This document shows positions 34,588 to 42,510 of a stretch of 64,000 nt of DNA, one piece after another. Position 1 is the stretch's first letter. Each line of letters opens with the position of its first letter. Origin of the DNA: Aestuariibius insulae (GTDB lineage Bacteria; Pseudomonadota; Alphaproteobacteria; Rhodobacterales; Rhodobacteraceae); the NCBI RefSeq assembly GCF_040783535.2, contig NZ_JBFONW020000002.1, positions 503,185-567,184 of the forward strand. The letters are read 5' to 3'. The notes beneath the pieces were generated by a model that was given only the letters and a program-made list of their open reading frames with translations, made no database searches and was not told the DNA's origin. The translations under genes were made by a program, and so were the position numbers.

Positions 34588-35721
34588 CTACTCTGCCGCC
34601 TTATCGCTCGCCGCAGCTTCCGCTTCGATCAAGGCGGCCTTCTTTTCGACCTCCTCAACGATATGCTCGACCATCTGATCGTTGGACATCTTGTGGCTCG
34701 CCTTGCCCGCCAAATAGACCATACCAGACCCGGCTCCGCCGCCAGTGAATCCGACATCGGTCATCAACGCCTCGCCCGGCCCGTTCACCACGCAGCCAAT
34801 GATACTCAGGCTCATGGGTGTCTTGATATGCTCAAGCCGTTTTTCCAATGTTTCCACGGTTTTGATGACGTCGAACCCCTGCCGCGCGCAGGAGGGACAG
34901 GAGATGATATTTACTCCCCGATGCCGCAGTCCGAGGCTTTTCAGGATCTCGTAGCCGACCTTCACCTCCTCGACCGGATCGGCCGACAGGCTTACCCGGA
35001 TCGTGTCGCCGATCCCCATCCACAGCAGATTGCCAAGGCCGATCGCGCTCTTAATCGTCCCAGAGACTAGCCCTCCGGCCTCGGTGATCCCCAGATGGAT
35101 CGGCTTGTCCGTCGCCTCCGCGATGCCCTGATAGGCCGCTGCTGCAAGAAAAACGTCCGAGGCTTTGACGCTGATCTTGAACTCGTGAAAGTCGTTGTCC
35201 TCGAGAATCTTGATATGATCCATCCCGCTTTCGATCATCGCCTCGGGACAAGGTTCTCCATACTTTTCAAGCAGATGCTTCTCGAGAGATCCGCCGTTTA
35301 CGCCAATCCGCATCGAACATCCATGATCGCGCGCGGCTTGGATCACTTCCTTCACACGCGCGGGACTGCCGATATTTCCGGGATTGATCCGAAGACACGC
35401 CGCGCCCGCTTCGGCGGCCTCGATCCCCCGGCGATAGTGAAAATGAATGTCGGCAACGATGGGCACCGGGCTCTCGCGACAGATTTCCTTAAGAGCTTTC
35501 GAGCTATCTTCATCCGGTACTGAAATCCGAACGATATCCGCCCCTGCTTCCGCCGCCGCCTGAACCTGAGCAATAGTACCCGGGATGTCCGTCGTAACGG
35601 TGTTCGTCATCGTCTGCACAGAAATCGGGGCATCCCCTCCGACCGGTACATTGCCAACCATGATCTGGCGGCTTTCCCGGCGGTAGATATTGCGCCACGG
35701 ACGAATGGAGTTGAGCGACAT
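34588..35721 (-). CDS. ispG: 4-hydroxy-3-methylbut-2-enyl-diphosphate synthase (flavodoxin), IspG
   Basis: 377 residues from the ATG at 35721 (MSLNSIRPWRNIYRRESRQI). It has the TIM barrel followed by a [4Fe-4S] domain with SCPSCARQGFDV and GCVVNGPGEALMTDVG. It makes HMBPP in the MEP isoprenoid pathway. The frame reaches back to 35784, but the canonical N-terminus starts at the internal ATG. It is 75 bp downstream of rodZ on the same strand, a common order in Rhodobacteraceae. Confidence 0.97.
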   Translation of the reverse strand: MSLNSIRPWRNIYRRESRQIMVGNVPVGGDAPISVQTMTNTVTTDIPGTIAQVQAAAEAGADIVRISVPDEDSSKALKEICRESPVPIVADIHFHYRRGIEAAEAGAACLRINPGNIGSPARVKEVIQAARDHGCSMRIGVNGGSLEKHLLEKYGEPCPEAMIESGMDHIKILEDNDFHEFKISVKASDVFLAAAAYQGIAEATDKPIHLGITEAGGLVSGTIKSAIGLGNLLWMGIGDTIRVSLSADPVEEVKVGYEILKSLGLRHRGVNIISCPSCARQGFDVIKTVETLEKRLEHIKTPMSLSIIGCVVNGPGEALMTDVGFTGGGAGSGMVYLAGKASHKMSNDQMVEHIVEEVEKKAALIEAEAAASDKAAE

Positions 35722-35796
35722 AGGAAAGCGGCCTTTCGCGGCTATCTTCGCAATAGAGATAGTCTGCAGAACACGGGGCCGCAACGGCCCAGACCT

Positions 35797-37035
35797 CTAT
35801 TGCGACGACGCTTCCGTGTCCTGGCGTTCCGCAACGAGGTATTCCGCAAGATCGGGATCAGCTTCCAGATCGGCAACTTCATACCCGCTTTGCAAGGCAT
35901 CCGCGGCAAGGGAAATCCCGCTGACAACGTCTCCGGGTGCTCCAACGGGGCCGACAGCCTCGCCGTTCACCATGAAATATGTCGCACCAGCATTCCCGGT
36001 CCGCAAAACAGAGGGAGTCTCGGTCATCGGAACCGAATATTCGTCGCCGGACCGCATCATCGCTTCATGAAGGACCGATCCGTCCGCAGCGCTCACCCGC
36101 ATCCAGACATCCCGAACAGCAACGATCCGCACGCCCGGAATGGGATCTTCGGTCACCTGCGCTACAGGTGGTCCCTGCATTTCGGCAAGCGCGGCTGGGG
36201 CAAGGGGGGGACCGATCGGATCGGCCGCTGCGGTTGTCGTCATCGGCTCCGGACTGCTTTCGGGCGGCACGAAGGTTCCTGTCATCCGAGGATCAATAGT
36301 CGAGATCGGACCATCCCGCGGCACCAGGCGAGGAACATCCAGGGCCTCGGGCCGGTAGAGCCGGTCCAGCGCTTCCGAACTCGGTGCACCGAACGCCGCG
36401 CTGGTGACATCTTCGGCCACATCGGGCTGACCGGCCAACGGATCGATTTCCGCAATCACAGTCGGTGGTTGCTCCACAGGGGCAAGCTGGACCCGCTGCA
36501 CCTCCTGCAGAACCGTCCAGCCCCCGTATCCCAAGCCGCCAATGATCGCGAGCAGCACCAGAACGGACCCGATCGCTCCAGGCTCAATGCGGCTGAGCAT
36601 CCGGTCGCTGGCCGGAAGATACGGCATCGAGGGAGACGCAAACATATCCGCGCCAGCGCCCGATGACACCGGCGTCACGCCTCGTGTTGACTTGATCGTC
36701 GAGGCAGCGCTCGACATACCATGGGCTGTGGTAAAGCCACTTTCCGCGCAAAACGTGTTGAACGCCTCTTCGGGATCCATGCCCAGATAGCGCGCATAGG
36801 AGCGCACATAACCGGCGATAAATCCTGGAGTATCAAAGGCCGAAGGATCCGAATTCTCGATCGCGGCGATGTAAGCTGCCTTAATCCGAAGCTCCCGCTG
36901 CACATCGAGAAGCGACTTGCCAAGCGTGGCCCGTTCCCCGCGCATAAGGTCGCCAAGACGCAAATCAAAGGCGTCAAAGCCCTTGATATCAGTGTCAGCA
37001 TCGCTGCTGTCGCGTTTGCTGCCGCGCCCCATCAT
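35797..37035 (-). CDS. RodZ-like cell-shape protein: HTH domain, membrane helix, DUF4115
   Basis: 412 residues. An N-terminal HTH_25 domain (about 22-100; SLLDVQRELRIKAAYIAAIE and FDTPGFIAGYVRSYARYLGM) binds MreB in RodZ. One membrane helix follows (IGSVLVLLAIIGGLGYGGW), then a proline/Ala-rich spacer and a C-terminal DUF4115 domain (VRIVAVRDVWMRVSAADGSV). The role is coupling of MreB to the wall machinery. It is followed by ispG and preceded by hemA on the same strand. Confidence 0.9.
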   Translation of the reverse strand: MMGRGSKRDSSDADTDIKGFDAFDLRLGDLMRGERATLGKSLLDVQRELRIKAAYIAAIENSDPSAFDTPGFIAGYVRSYARYLGMDPEEAFNTFCAESGFTTAHGMSSAASTIKSTRGVTPVSSGAGADMFASPSMPYLPASDRMLSRIEPGAIGSVLVLLAIIGGLGYGGWTVLQEVQRVQLAPVEQPPTVIAEIDPLAGQPDVAEDVTSAAFGAPSSEALDRLYRPEALDVPRLVPRDGPISTIDPRMTGTFVPPESSPEPMTTTAAADPIGPPLAPAALAEMQGPPVAQVTEDPIPGVRIVAVRDVWMRVSAADGSVLHEAMMRSGDEYSVPMTETPSVLRTGNAGATYFMVNGEAVGPVGAPGDVVSGISLAADALQSGYEVADLEADPDLAEYLVAERQDTEASSQ

Positions 37036-37152
37036 CTTTGTTTTCCGTCTCGTGCCTGCCCCGGTTCGACCTGTTTCTGTCGATTCGATCAGAGGGTCGT
37101 CCCGTTATCTAACTAACATAGCACAAAAAACGTTGCATACAGAGATGGCAAT

Positions 37153-38376
37153 TCAACCCGCCAGTTCGGCGCGATTTAGCGCACAATGCGACCAGAGTGC
37201 ATCAAGAGCCTTGACGAGCGCCTCAATCTCAAGCGGGCCATGGACAGGCGACGGGGTGAAGCGAAGCCGCTCGGTCCCGCGCGGAACGGTCGGAAAATTG
37301 ATCGGCTGCACGTAGATCCCGTTATCGGTCAGCAGCATATCCGACAGCATCTTGGTGTGGACCGGATCTCCCACGATCACAGGTACAATATGCGATCCGT
37401 GATCGATCAGTGGCAGGCCCAACCCCTTCAACCTCAGCTTGAGAATGGCCGCTTGCTGCTGATGCAGATCGCGCAGAGCCTGATCCGTCTTGAGATGCCG
37501 AACGCTGGCTGTCGCACCCGCGGCGACCACTGGGGGAAGTGAAGTCGTGAAGATAAAGCCCGGCGCATAAGAACGGATTGCATCCGCCATTTTCGCGCTC
37601 GTCGCGATATAGCCGCCCATCACGCCATAGGCCTTCGCGAGAGTTCCGTTGATGATGTCGATACGCTGCATCAGACCGTCCCGCTCGGCCACCCCCGCCC
37701 CGCGCGGGCCGTACATGCCGACAGCATGAACCTCATCTATGTAAGTCAGCGCTCCGAATTCGTCGGCCAGATCGCAGATCGCCTCGATCGGAGCGAAATC
37801 GCCATCCATGGAATAGATCGATTCGAACGCAATCAGTTTCGGTGTTTCCTCTGGCAGCTCCTCCAGAAGACTGCGAAGATGATCCAGATCGTTGTGCCGG
37901 AAGATCCGCTTTGCTCCGCCGTTGCGGCGGATGCCTTCGATCATCGACGCATGGTTCAACTCGTCCGAGAGGATCACCAGACCCGGAAAGAGCTTCGGCA
38001 GGGTCGAAAGGGTTGCGTCATTGGCGATATAGGCCGACGTGAAAAGAAGCGCGGCGTCCTTGGCGTGAAGATCCGCAAGCTCCGCCTCGAGCTCCTTGTG
38101 ATAGACGGTCGTGCCGCTGATATTGCGCGTCCCGCCAGATCCGGCCCCGGTTGCATCGAGCGCCTCGTGCATCGCGCTCAGGACGTCCGGATGCTGCCCC
38201 ATTCCCAGATAATCATTGCCGCACCAGACGGTCACAGGACGGCTTGTTCCATCGGGTCTGCGCCATGTGGCATGGGGGAAATGGCCCTTCCGCCGCTCGA
38301 TGTCGATAAAGGTCCTGTACCGGCCCTCGTCGTGCAGCCGCCCGATCGCCGTATCGAGATGTATCCCGTAATTCAA
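37153..38376 (-). CDS. hemA: 5-aminolevulinate synthase HemA (C4 pathway)
   Basis: 407 residues from a TTG at 38376, the same length as Rhodobacter HemA; the sequence after it (NYGIHLDTAIGRLHDEGRYR) aligns to that enzyme's N-terminus. An ATG at 38418 would give a 14-residue extension with poor spacing from its ribosome site. PLP lysine motif NGTLAKAYGVMGG, IDEVHAVGMYGPRG, and glycine loop SGGTRNISGTT. It condenses glycine and succinyl-CoA to give ALA for tetrapyrroles; this route is typical of alphaproteobacteria. It is divergent from the M20 gene. Confidence 0.96.
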   Translation of the reverse strand: MNYGIHLDTAIGRLHDEGRYRTFIDIERRKGHFPHATWRRPDGTSRPVTVWCGNDYLGMGQHPDVLSAMHEALDATGAGSGGTRNISGTTVYHKELEAELADLHAKDAALLFTSAYIANDATLSTLPKLFPGLVILSDELNHASMIEGIRRNGGAKRIFRHNDLDHLRSLLEELPEETPKLIAFESIYSMDGDFAPIEAICDLADEFGALTYIDEVHAVGMYGPRGAGVAERDGLMQRIDIINGTLAKAYGVMGGYIATSAKMADAIRSYAPGFIFTTSLPPVVAAGATASVRHLKTDQALRDLHQQQAAILKLRLKGLGLPLIDHGSHIVPVIVGDPVHTKMLSDMLLTDNGIYVQPINFPTVPRGTERLRFTPSPVHGPLEIEALVKALDALWSHCALNRAELAG

Positions 38377-38517
38377 ACCGATCCCTCGTTTTCCTCCAGA
38401 CGAGATATAGGCCGACAATCAGCAGGGCAACACGCTACAATTGGACGCCATGGCGCGCTCTGGACACCAGCCGACGCAGCGTTACGCTCGCCGCTGCCGA
38501 AAAGAGGACCTCCCGAC

Positions 38518-39888
38518 ATGCTGACGCCCGTTCTTGACCGTATCGACGCCGACCTTCCTGCCGCGCTGGACCGATTGCAGACCTTCCTGCGCATCCCTTC
38601 GATTTCAACCGACCCCGCCTATGCCGAGAAATGCGCGGACGCAGCAGCCTGGCTTGCAACGGATCTCCAAACTCTCGGAATCGAGGCGTCTCCCCGTCCG
38701 ACTGAAGGGCATCCGATGGTTGTCGGGCATGGCGGCGATGGTGGACCGCATCTGCTCTTTTACGGTCACTACGACGTGCAACCCGTCGATCCCCTCGAGC
38801 TTTGGTCCCACGATCCGTTCGAGCCGATTATAGAAGATGATATGATCCGCGGACGTGGTGCGTCCGACGACAAGGGACAGCTGATGACGTTCGTCGAAGC
38901 CTGTCGCGCCTGGGTTGCCGTGCATGGCGCGCTTCCGTGCCAGCTGACCCTGCTATTCGAAGGTGAAGAAGAGTCAGGATCGCCGTTTCTAATCCCCTTC
39001 CTCAAGGACAATGCCGACGAGCTGCGCGCAGATCTTGCCCTGATCTGTGATACGACGATGTTCAACAAAGAGACCCCGGCCATCACCACGATGTTGCGCG
39101 GTCTTCTGGGCGAGGAGATCGTCGTCACGGGTCCATCCCGAGATCTTCACTCCGGCGCCTATGGCGGAGCGGCGGCCAATCCGGCCCGCATCCTTTGCAA
39201 GATCCTCGCCAGCCTGCATGACGAAACCGGCCGTGTCACCGTTCCGGGGTTCTATGACAGCGTGCCCGAGCTGGATCCGGCTCTTGCGGAGCAGTGGTCA
39301 AAGCTTGACTTCAACGCAGACGCGTTTCTGTCCGAGGTTGGGCTCAGTCATCCTGCAGGCGAGCAGGATCGAACAGCGCTTGAGATGATTTGGTCTCGCC
39401 CGACCTGCGAGATCAACGGTCTCAATTCAGGATATACGGGCGATGGTTTCAAAACGGTTCTGCCCTCTCAGGCGACCGCCAAGGTCAGCTTCCGCCTTGT
39501 CGGACAACAGGACCCGCATGTTATTCGGACGGCGTTCCGGCAAATGGTGACGGAGGCCCTGCCTCCGGACTGCACGGCCGCCTTCCATGACCACGGGGCA
39601 TCGCCCGCCAGCATCATGTCGACCAGCGATCCCGCCTTTGAGGCCGCCCGGCAAGCTCTGTCCGACGAATGGCCGAACGAAGCCGCCTTTGTCGGTGCCG
39701 GCGGCTCGATTCCGATCGCCGGCTACTTCCGGGACTATCTGGGGATGGATGCTCTCCTGGCCGGGTTTGCACGTAACGACAATCAGATCCATTCGCCGAA
39801 CGAGAAATACGATATGGACAGCTTTCATAAAGGGATCAGAAGCTGGGCCCGGATCCTCTCTGCCTTGTCTCAGAAAAAGGCCTCCTGA
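38518..39888 (+). CDS. M20 family dipeptidase (zinc metallopeptidase)
   Basis: 456 residues from the ATG at 38518 (AGAGGA upstream). The much longer open frame back to 37726 is antisense shadow of hemA. Di-zinc ligands: LFYGHYDVQPVDPLEL, RGASDDKGQLM, FEGEEESGSPFL, LICDTTMF and NQIHSPNEKYDMDSF. The lid/dimerisation domain lies about 200-330. It hydrolyses dipeptides or related amides in the cytoplasm; exact specificity is unknown. It is divergent from hemA over 141 bp. Confidence 0.92.
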   Translation: MLTPVLDRIDADLPAALDRLQTFLRIPSISTDPAYAEKCADAAAWLATDLQTLGIEASPRPTEGHPMVVGHGGDGGPHLLFYGHYDVQPVDPLELWSHDPFEPIIEDDMIRGRGASDDKGQLMTFVEACRAWVAVHGALPCQLTLLFEGEEESGSPFLIPFLKDNADELRADLALICDTTMFNKETPAITTMLRGLLGEEIVVTGPSRDLHSGAYGGAAANPARILCKILASLHDETGRVTVPGFYDSVPELDPALAEQWSKLDFNADAFLSEVGLSHPAGEQDRTALEMIWSRPTCEINGLNSGYTGDGFKTVLPSQATAKVSFRLVGQQDPHVIRTAFRQMVTEALPPDCTAAFHDHGASPASIMSTSDPAFEAARQALSDEWPNEAAFVGAGGSIPIAGYFRDYLGMDALLAGFARNDNQIHSPNEKYDMDSFHKGIRSWARILSALSQKKAS

Positions 39889-40058
39889 TACCCTATGACA
39901 ATCAGTCGGGGGATGACCTACTTTTTCTGCAACTGCGACAACGCCTTATTTGTGACGACGGCGTGACCGCGCTTGCCCGGAATTTCCCTGATCCCGACCT
40001 TCTGTTGCCCAAGACGCCTCTCATACCAAACTCAGGACACCAAGCAGAGGACACGGAC

Positions 40059-40523
40059 ATGGCTGATTTTTTCGATCGTCTTGATAAGATGGCAGACCCG
40101 AAACCCTTCGGAGCGAGCGAAACACTTGCCATGGCGGCCTCCCGCCACGACGACCACGTCGGCCAGGTAGAGCGCATCGAAGAGTCGGCAGAAGAAAGCA
40201 GCCGCCTGATGGGCCTCGCCTCTTTCGTCTTCGGCAGCGGCTGGCTCTTCGGGTCGTCCTACATCGTCTCCCAAAGCGAAACGGTCACGTTCCTCATGAA
40301 GGCGAATACAACCTTGGCGCCGTATGCCGCCCAGGGAACCTATATTCTGCTGACGCTCTTTGTTCTCAGCCTTCTGGGTATGCTGCATGCCCTTGGCGGC
40401 ATGCTGGTAGGTCCCGCAAAGACCCGGTTCGAGCGGATCGGCCTTGCGACAGGCAGCCTTGTCGGTTTGATCGCCGGTATCGCGATGACCCCGCTGCTCC
40501 AGCATCTCACAACCCTGTTCTAA
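40059..40523 (+). CDS. Hypothetical membrane protein, three helices
   Basis: 154 residues from the ATG at 40059 with AGAGGA 8 bases upstream; the earlier frame start at 39963 lacks a site. The N-terminal 55 residues are charged and soluble (ADFFDRLDKMADPKPFGASE); then three hydrophobic helices (FVFGSGWLFGSSYIVS, QGTYILLTLFVLSLLGMLHA, GLATGSLVGLIAGIAMTPLL). I do not recognise the family. It is bounded by a strong intrinsic terminator 29 bp after the stop. Confidence 0.7.
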   Translation: MADFFDRLDKMADPKPFGASETLAMAASRHDDHVGQVERIEESAEESSRLMGLASFVFGSGWLFGSSYIVSQSETVTFLMKANTTLAPYAAQGTYILLTLFVLSLLGMLHALGGMLVGPAKTRFERIGLATGSLVGLIAGIAMTPLLQHLTTLF

Positions 40524-40551
40524 AGCAGTCCTCACGTCCGAAACACGCAAA

Positions 40552-40578
40552 GCCGGGATCTCTGATCCCGGCTTTTTT
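40552..40578 (+). terminator. Intrinsic terminator
   Basis: GCCGGGATC-tct-GATCCCGGC is a perfect 9-bp stem with a 3-base loop followed by TTTTTT. It is 29 bp after the stop of the 154-residue membrane-protein gene. It also separates that unit from the convergent tRNA-Asp pair; on the minus strand only three T residues follow the stem. Confidence 0.9.
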
Positions 40579-40672
40579 CATATGCTGGATCGCGGCGCGT
40601 TCGCCACTGGCGCGATTATAAATGACGTGCGGCGCACCCGCTCCGTTTGGTTCAATTTCGGTAAGGGAGAAG

Positions 40673-40749
40673 TGGCGCGGTTGACGGGGCTCGAACCCGC
40701 GACCCCCGGCGTGACAGGCCGGTACTCTAACCAACTGAGCTACAACCGC
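40673..40749 (-). tRNA. tRNA-Asp(GTC), copy 1
   Basis: The 77-base minus-strand gene folds as a complete cloverleaf: acceptor GCGGTTG/CAACCGC, D-arm GCTC...GAGT, anticodon stem CCGGC/GCCGG around loop CTGTCAC (anticodon GTC), T-arm GCGGG-TTCGAGC-CCCGT, and an encoded CCA end. It is identical to the copy 36 bp away, a tandem duplication. Confidence 0.97.
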
Positions 40750-40785
40750 GCAGGGTGGGCTTTGATCGCCCTTATATGGCAGCGG

Positions 40786-40862
40786 TGGCGCGGTTGACGG
40801 GGCTCGAACCCGCGACCCCCGGCGTGACAGGCCGGTACTCTAACCAACTGAGCTACAACCGC
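40786..40862 (-). tRNA. tRNA-Asp(GTC), copy 2
   Basis: A second complete 77-base cloverleaf with anticodon GTC and encoded CCA, identical in sequence to the copy at 40673-40749. On the minus strand it is the upstream member of the pair; the 36-bp spacer has no obvious promoter, so both are probably on one transcript. Confidence 0.97.
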
Positions 40863-40984
40863 CCGCTGCACGCTGCGGCAACCTGTGCCGTAACGTGACG
40901 GTGGACCTAACCGAGGCCCCCTACCCCGTCAAGCGCGATCACACGTCAAATATCGCTAAAAACGCCCAAAGACGTGATGAAACC

Positions 40985-41932
40985 TCAGGGGCCTTTCCGG
41001 TCGGGCAGAGGGATAAATTCGTCGGCATCGCCAGGCGGCAGCTGGAACCGGCCATGGGCCCAATCTTCACCCCGCCAAGCTTCTTTGGCCGCTTCGATCC
41101 GCTCTTTCGACGAGGCCACGAAGTTCCACCAGATATATCGCGGTCCCTCCAAGGTCGCACCCCCAAGCACCATAATCCGCGCGCCTGCATCACCCGCTTT
41201 CAACGACACCCGGTCGCCCGGTCGAAACACGATCATGCGGCCAGCCTCGAAGACATCGCCCGCAACCTCGACCGACCCTTCTAGAACGTAGACCCCGCGA
41301 TCCTCCTGATCGTCCGGGAGCGGTAATCCTGCTCCAGCGTCCAGGCGTGCATCGACATAGAACGTCTCTGACGGCGTCTCGACGCCAGCATCAGCGCCAT
41401 AGGCCCGTCCGAGGATCACGCGGACCTCCTTCCCCTCTCCCTCAAGGAGCGGAAGCTCGTCCTTCGTCGCGTGAAGAAAGGCGGCCTCTCGATCCTCGTG
41501 GTCCTTGGGAACCGCGAGCCAGGTCTGGATCCCGAACAGAGAGGAAGGTTCTTTTCGCGCAGGGCCATCCATCCGCTCGGAATGGGTAATGCCGTGGCCT
41601 GCGATCATCAGGTTCATCGCGCCCGGCTCGATCCACTGATCGGTCCCAAGACTGTCGCGATGATGGATCTTGCCGCGATGAAGATAGGTCACTGTCGCCA
41701 AACCGATATGAGGATGCGGCCGCACGTCGATCCCCTCGCCCGTCACAAGTTCGGCCGGCCCCATCTGATCGAAGAAGATGAACGGTCCAACCATCTGGCG
41801 CCTCGGAGACGGCAAGGCCCGGCGAACTTCGAAGCCGCCCAGGTCGCGGGCGCGCGGCACGATGACAGTCTCGATCGCGTCGACTTCGTTTCCGGTCGGA
41901 CAATGAGGATCGAGGGCGGGGTTCCAGCTCAT
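40985..41932 (-). CDS. Pirin family protein
   Basis: 315 residues, a two-cupin pirin. The N-terminal iron-binding motif appears in RPHPHIGLATVTYLHRGKIH and GAMNLMIAGHGITHSER. The C-terminal cupin ends in WWNFVASSKERIEAAK, a pirin signature. Bacterial pirins include quercetinases and redox or regulatory proteins; no specific role can be given. A single gene between the tRNA-Asp pair and a short hypothetical gene on the same strand. Confidence 0.93.
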   Translation of the reverse strand: MSWNPALDPHCPTGNEVDAIETVIVPRARDLGGFEVRRALPSPRRQMVGPFIFFDQMGPAELVTGEGIDVRPHPHIGLATVTYLHRGKIHHRDSLGTDQWIEPGAMNLMIAGHGITHSERMDGPARKEPSSLFGIQTWLAVPKDHEDREAAFLHATKDELPLLEGEGKEVRVILGRAYGADAGVETPSETFYVDARLDAGAGLPLPDDQEDRGVYVLEGSVEVAGDVFEAGRMIVFRPGDRVSLKAGDAGARIMVLGGATLEGPRYIWWNFVASSKERIEAAKEAWRGEDWAHGRFQLPPGDADEFIPLPDRKGP

Positions 41933-41989
41933 GGCGAGGCTCCTGACGGACTAACTGCTGCCAGTCAGATAGTCCGTCAGGGCTCGCTC

Positions 41990-42331
41990 TTAAAGGAGAC
42001 CTCTTGAGGGGTCGGTTTCTCTGCTCGGATGGGGATTGAAACTGGGATCTTCGGCCGTCCGCTCAAGCTCGGCGGATGTCAGGATAAGACGCGAAAGGGT
42101 TGTGCTAGGGCAACGACCAGCCAGCTCGTAAGCGGCGAATTCAGTTAGCTCCGACGCAAATTGCAAGGCGACTGATGCTGCTGTCTCGGTCGGCAACGCG
42201 CGAATGCGATCCTTCATGCGGGACATCCGCGCTTCCAGATGATCCTCCAGATACGCTTCAATCTCGCTGCCGGTCATAATCGAAAGGCCCATCGCCTGCC
42301 CCACCCTGTCCATCAAAGGTAAGGAAGACAT
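41990..42331 (-). CDS. Hypothetical protein, 113 residues
   Basis: A small, largely helical, soluble protein that I do not recognise (GSEIEAYLEDHLEARMSRMK, TAASVALQFASELTEFAAYE). The ATG at 42331 follows AAGGA at a good distance of 7 bases, which supports a real gene. It is 57 bp upstream of pirin on the same strand and could be co-transcribed. No signal peptide or membrane segment is visible. Confidence 0.6.
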   Translation of the reverse strand: MSSLPLMDRVGQAMGLSIMTGSEIEAYLEDHLEARMSRMKDRIRALPTETAASVALQFASELTEFAAYELAGRCPSTTLSRLILTSAELERTAEDPSFNPHPSRETDPSRGLL

Positions 42332-42510
42332 ACCGGGTCCTTCAACGTCTTGTCTGTCCCGTAAATCCGGTACGCTGGATCCAAACCCTTGTTTTTCGGG
42401 TGATTGACGTAGCGTCGAAGGATCATGGCGGTAGGCATCGCCGTCGGTGACGCACCTTCACCTAAAGGACATCCGACCCGCCGATCCAGATCCGAAGATA
42501 GCCAGAGGCC

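Noticed and set aside
37726..38517. N-terminal extension of the M20 dipeptidase to a 720-residue protein
   Set aside because: The added part is antisense to hemA and has no M20 features; the ATG at 38518 has a good ribosome site and gives the family length.
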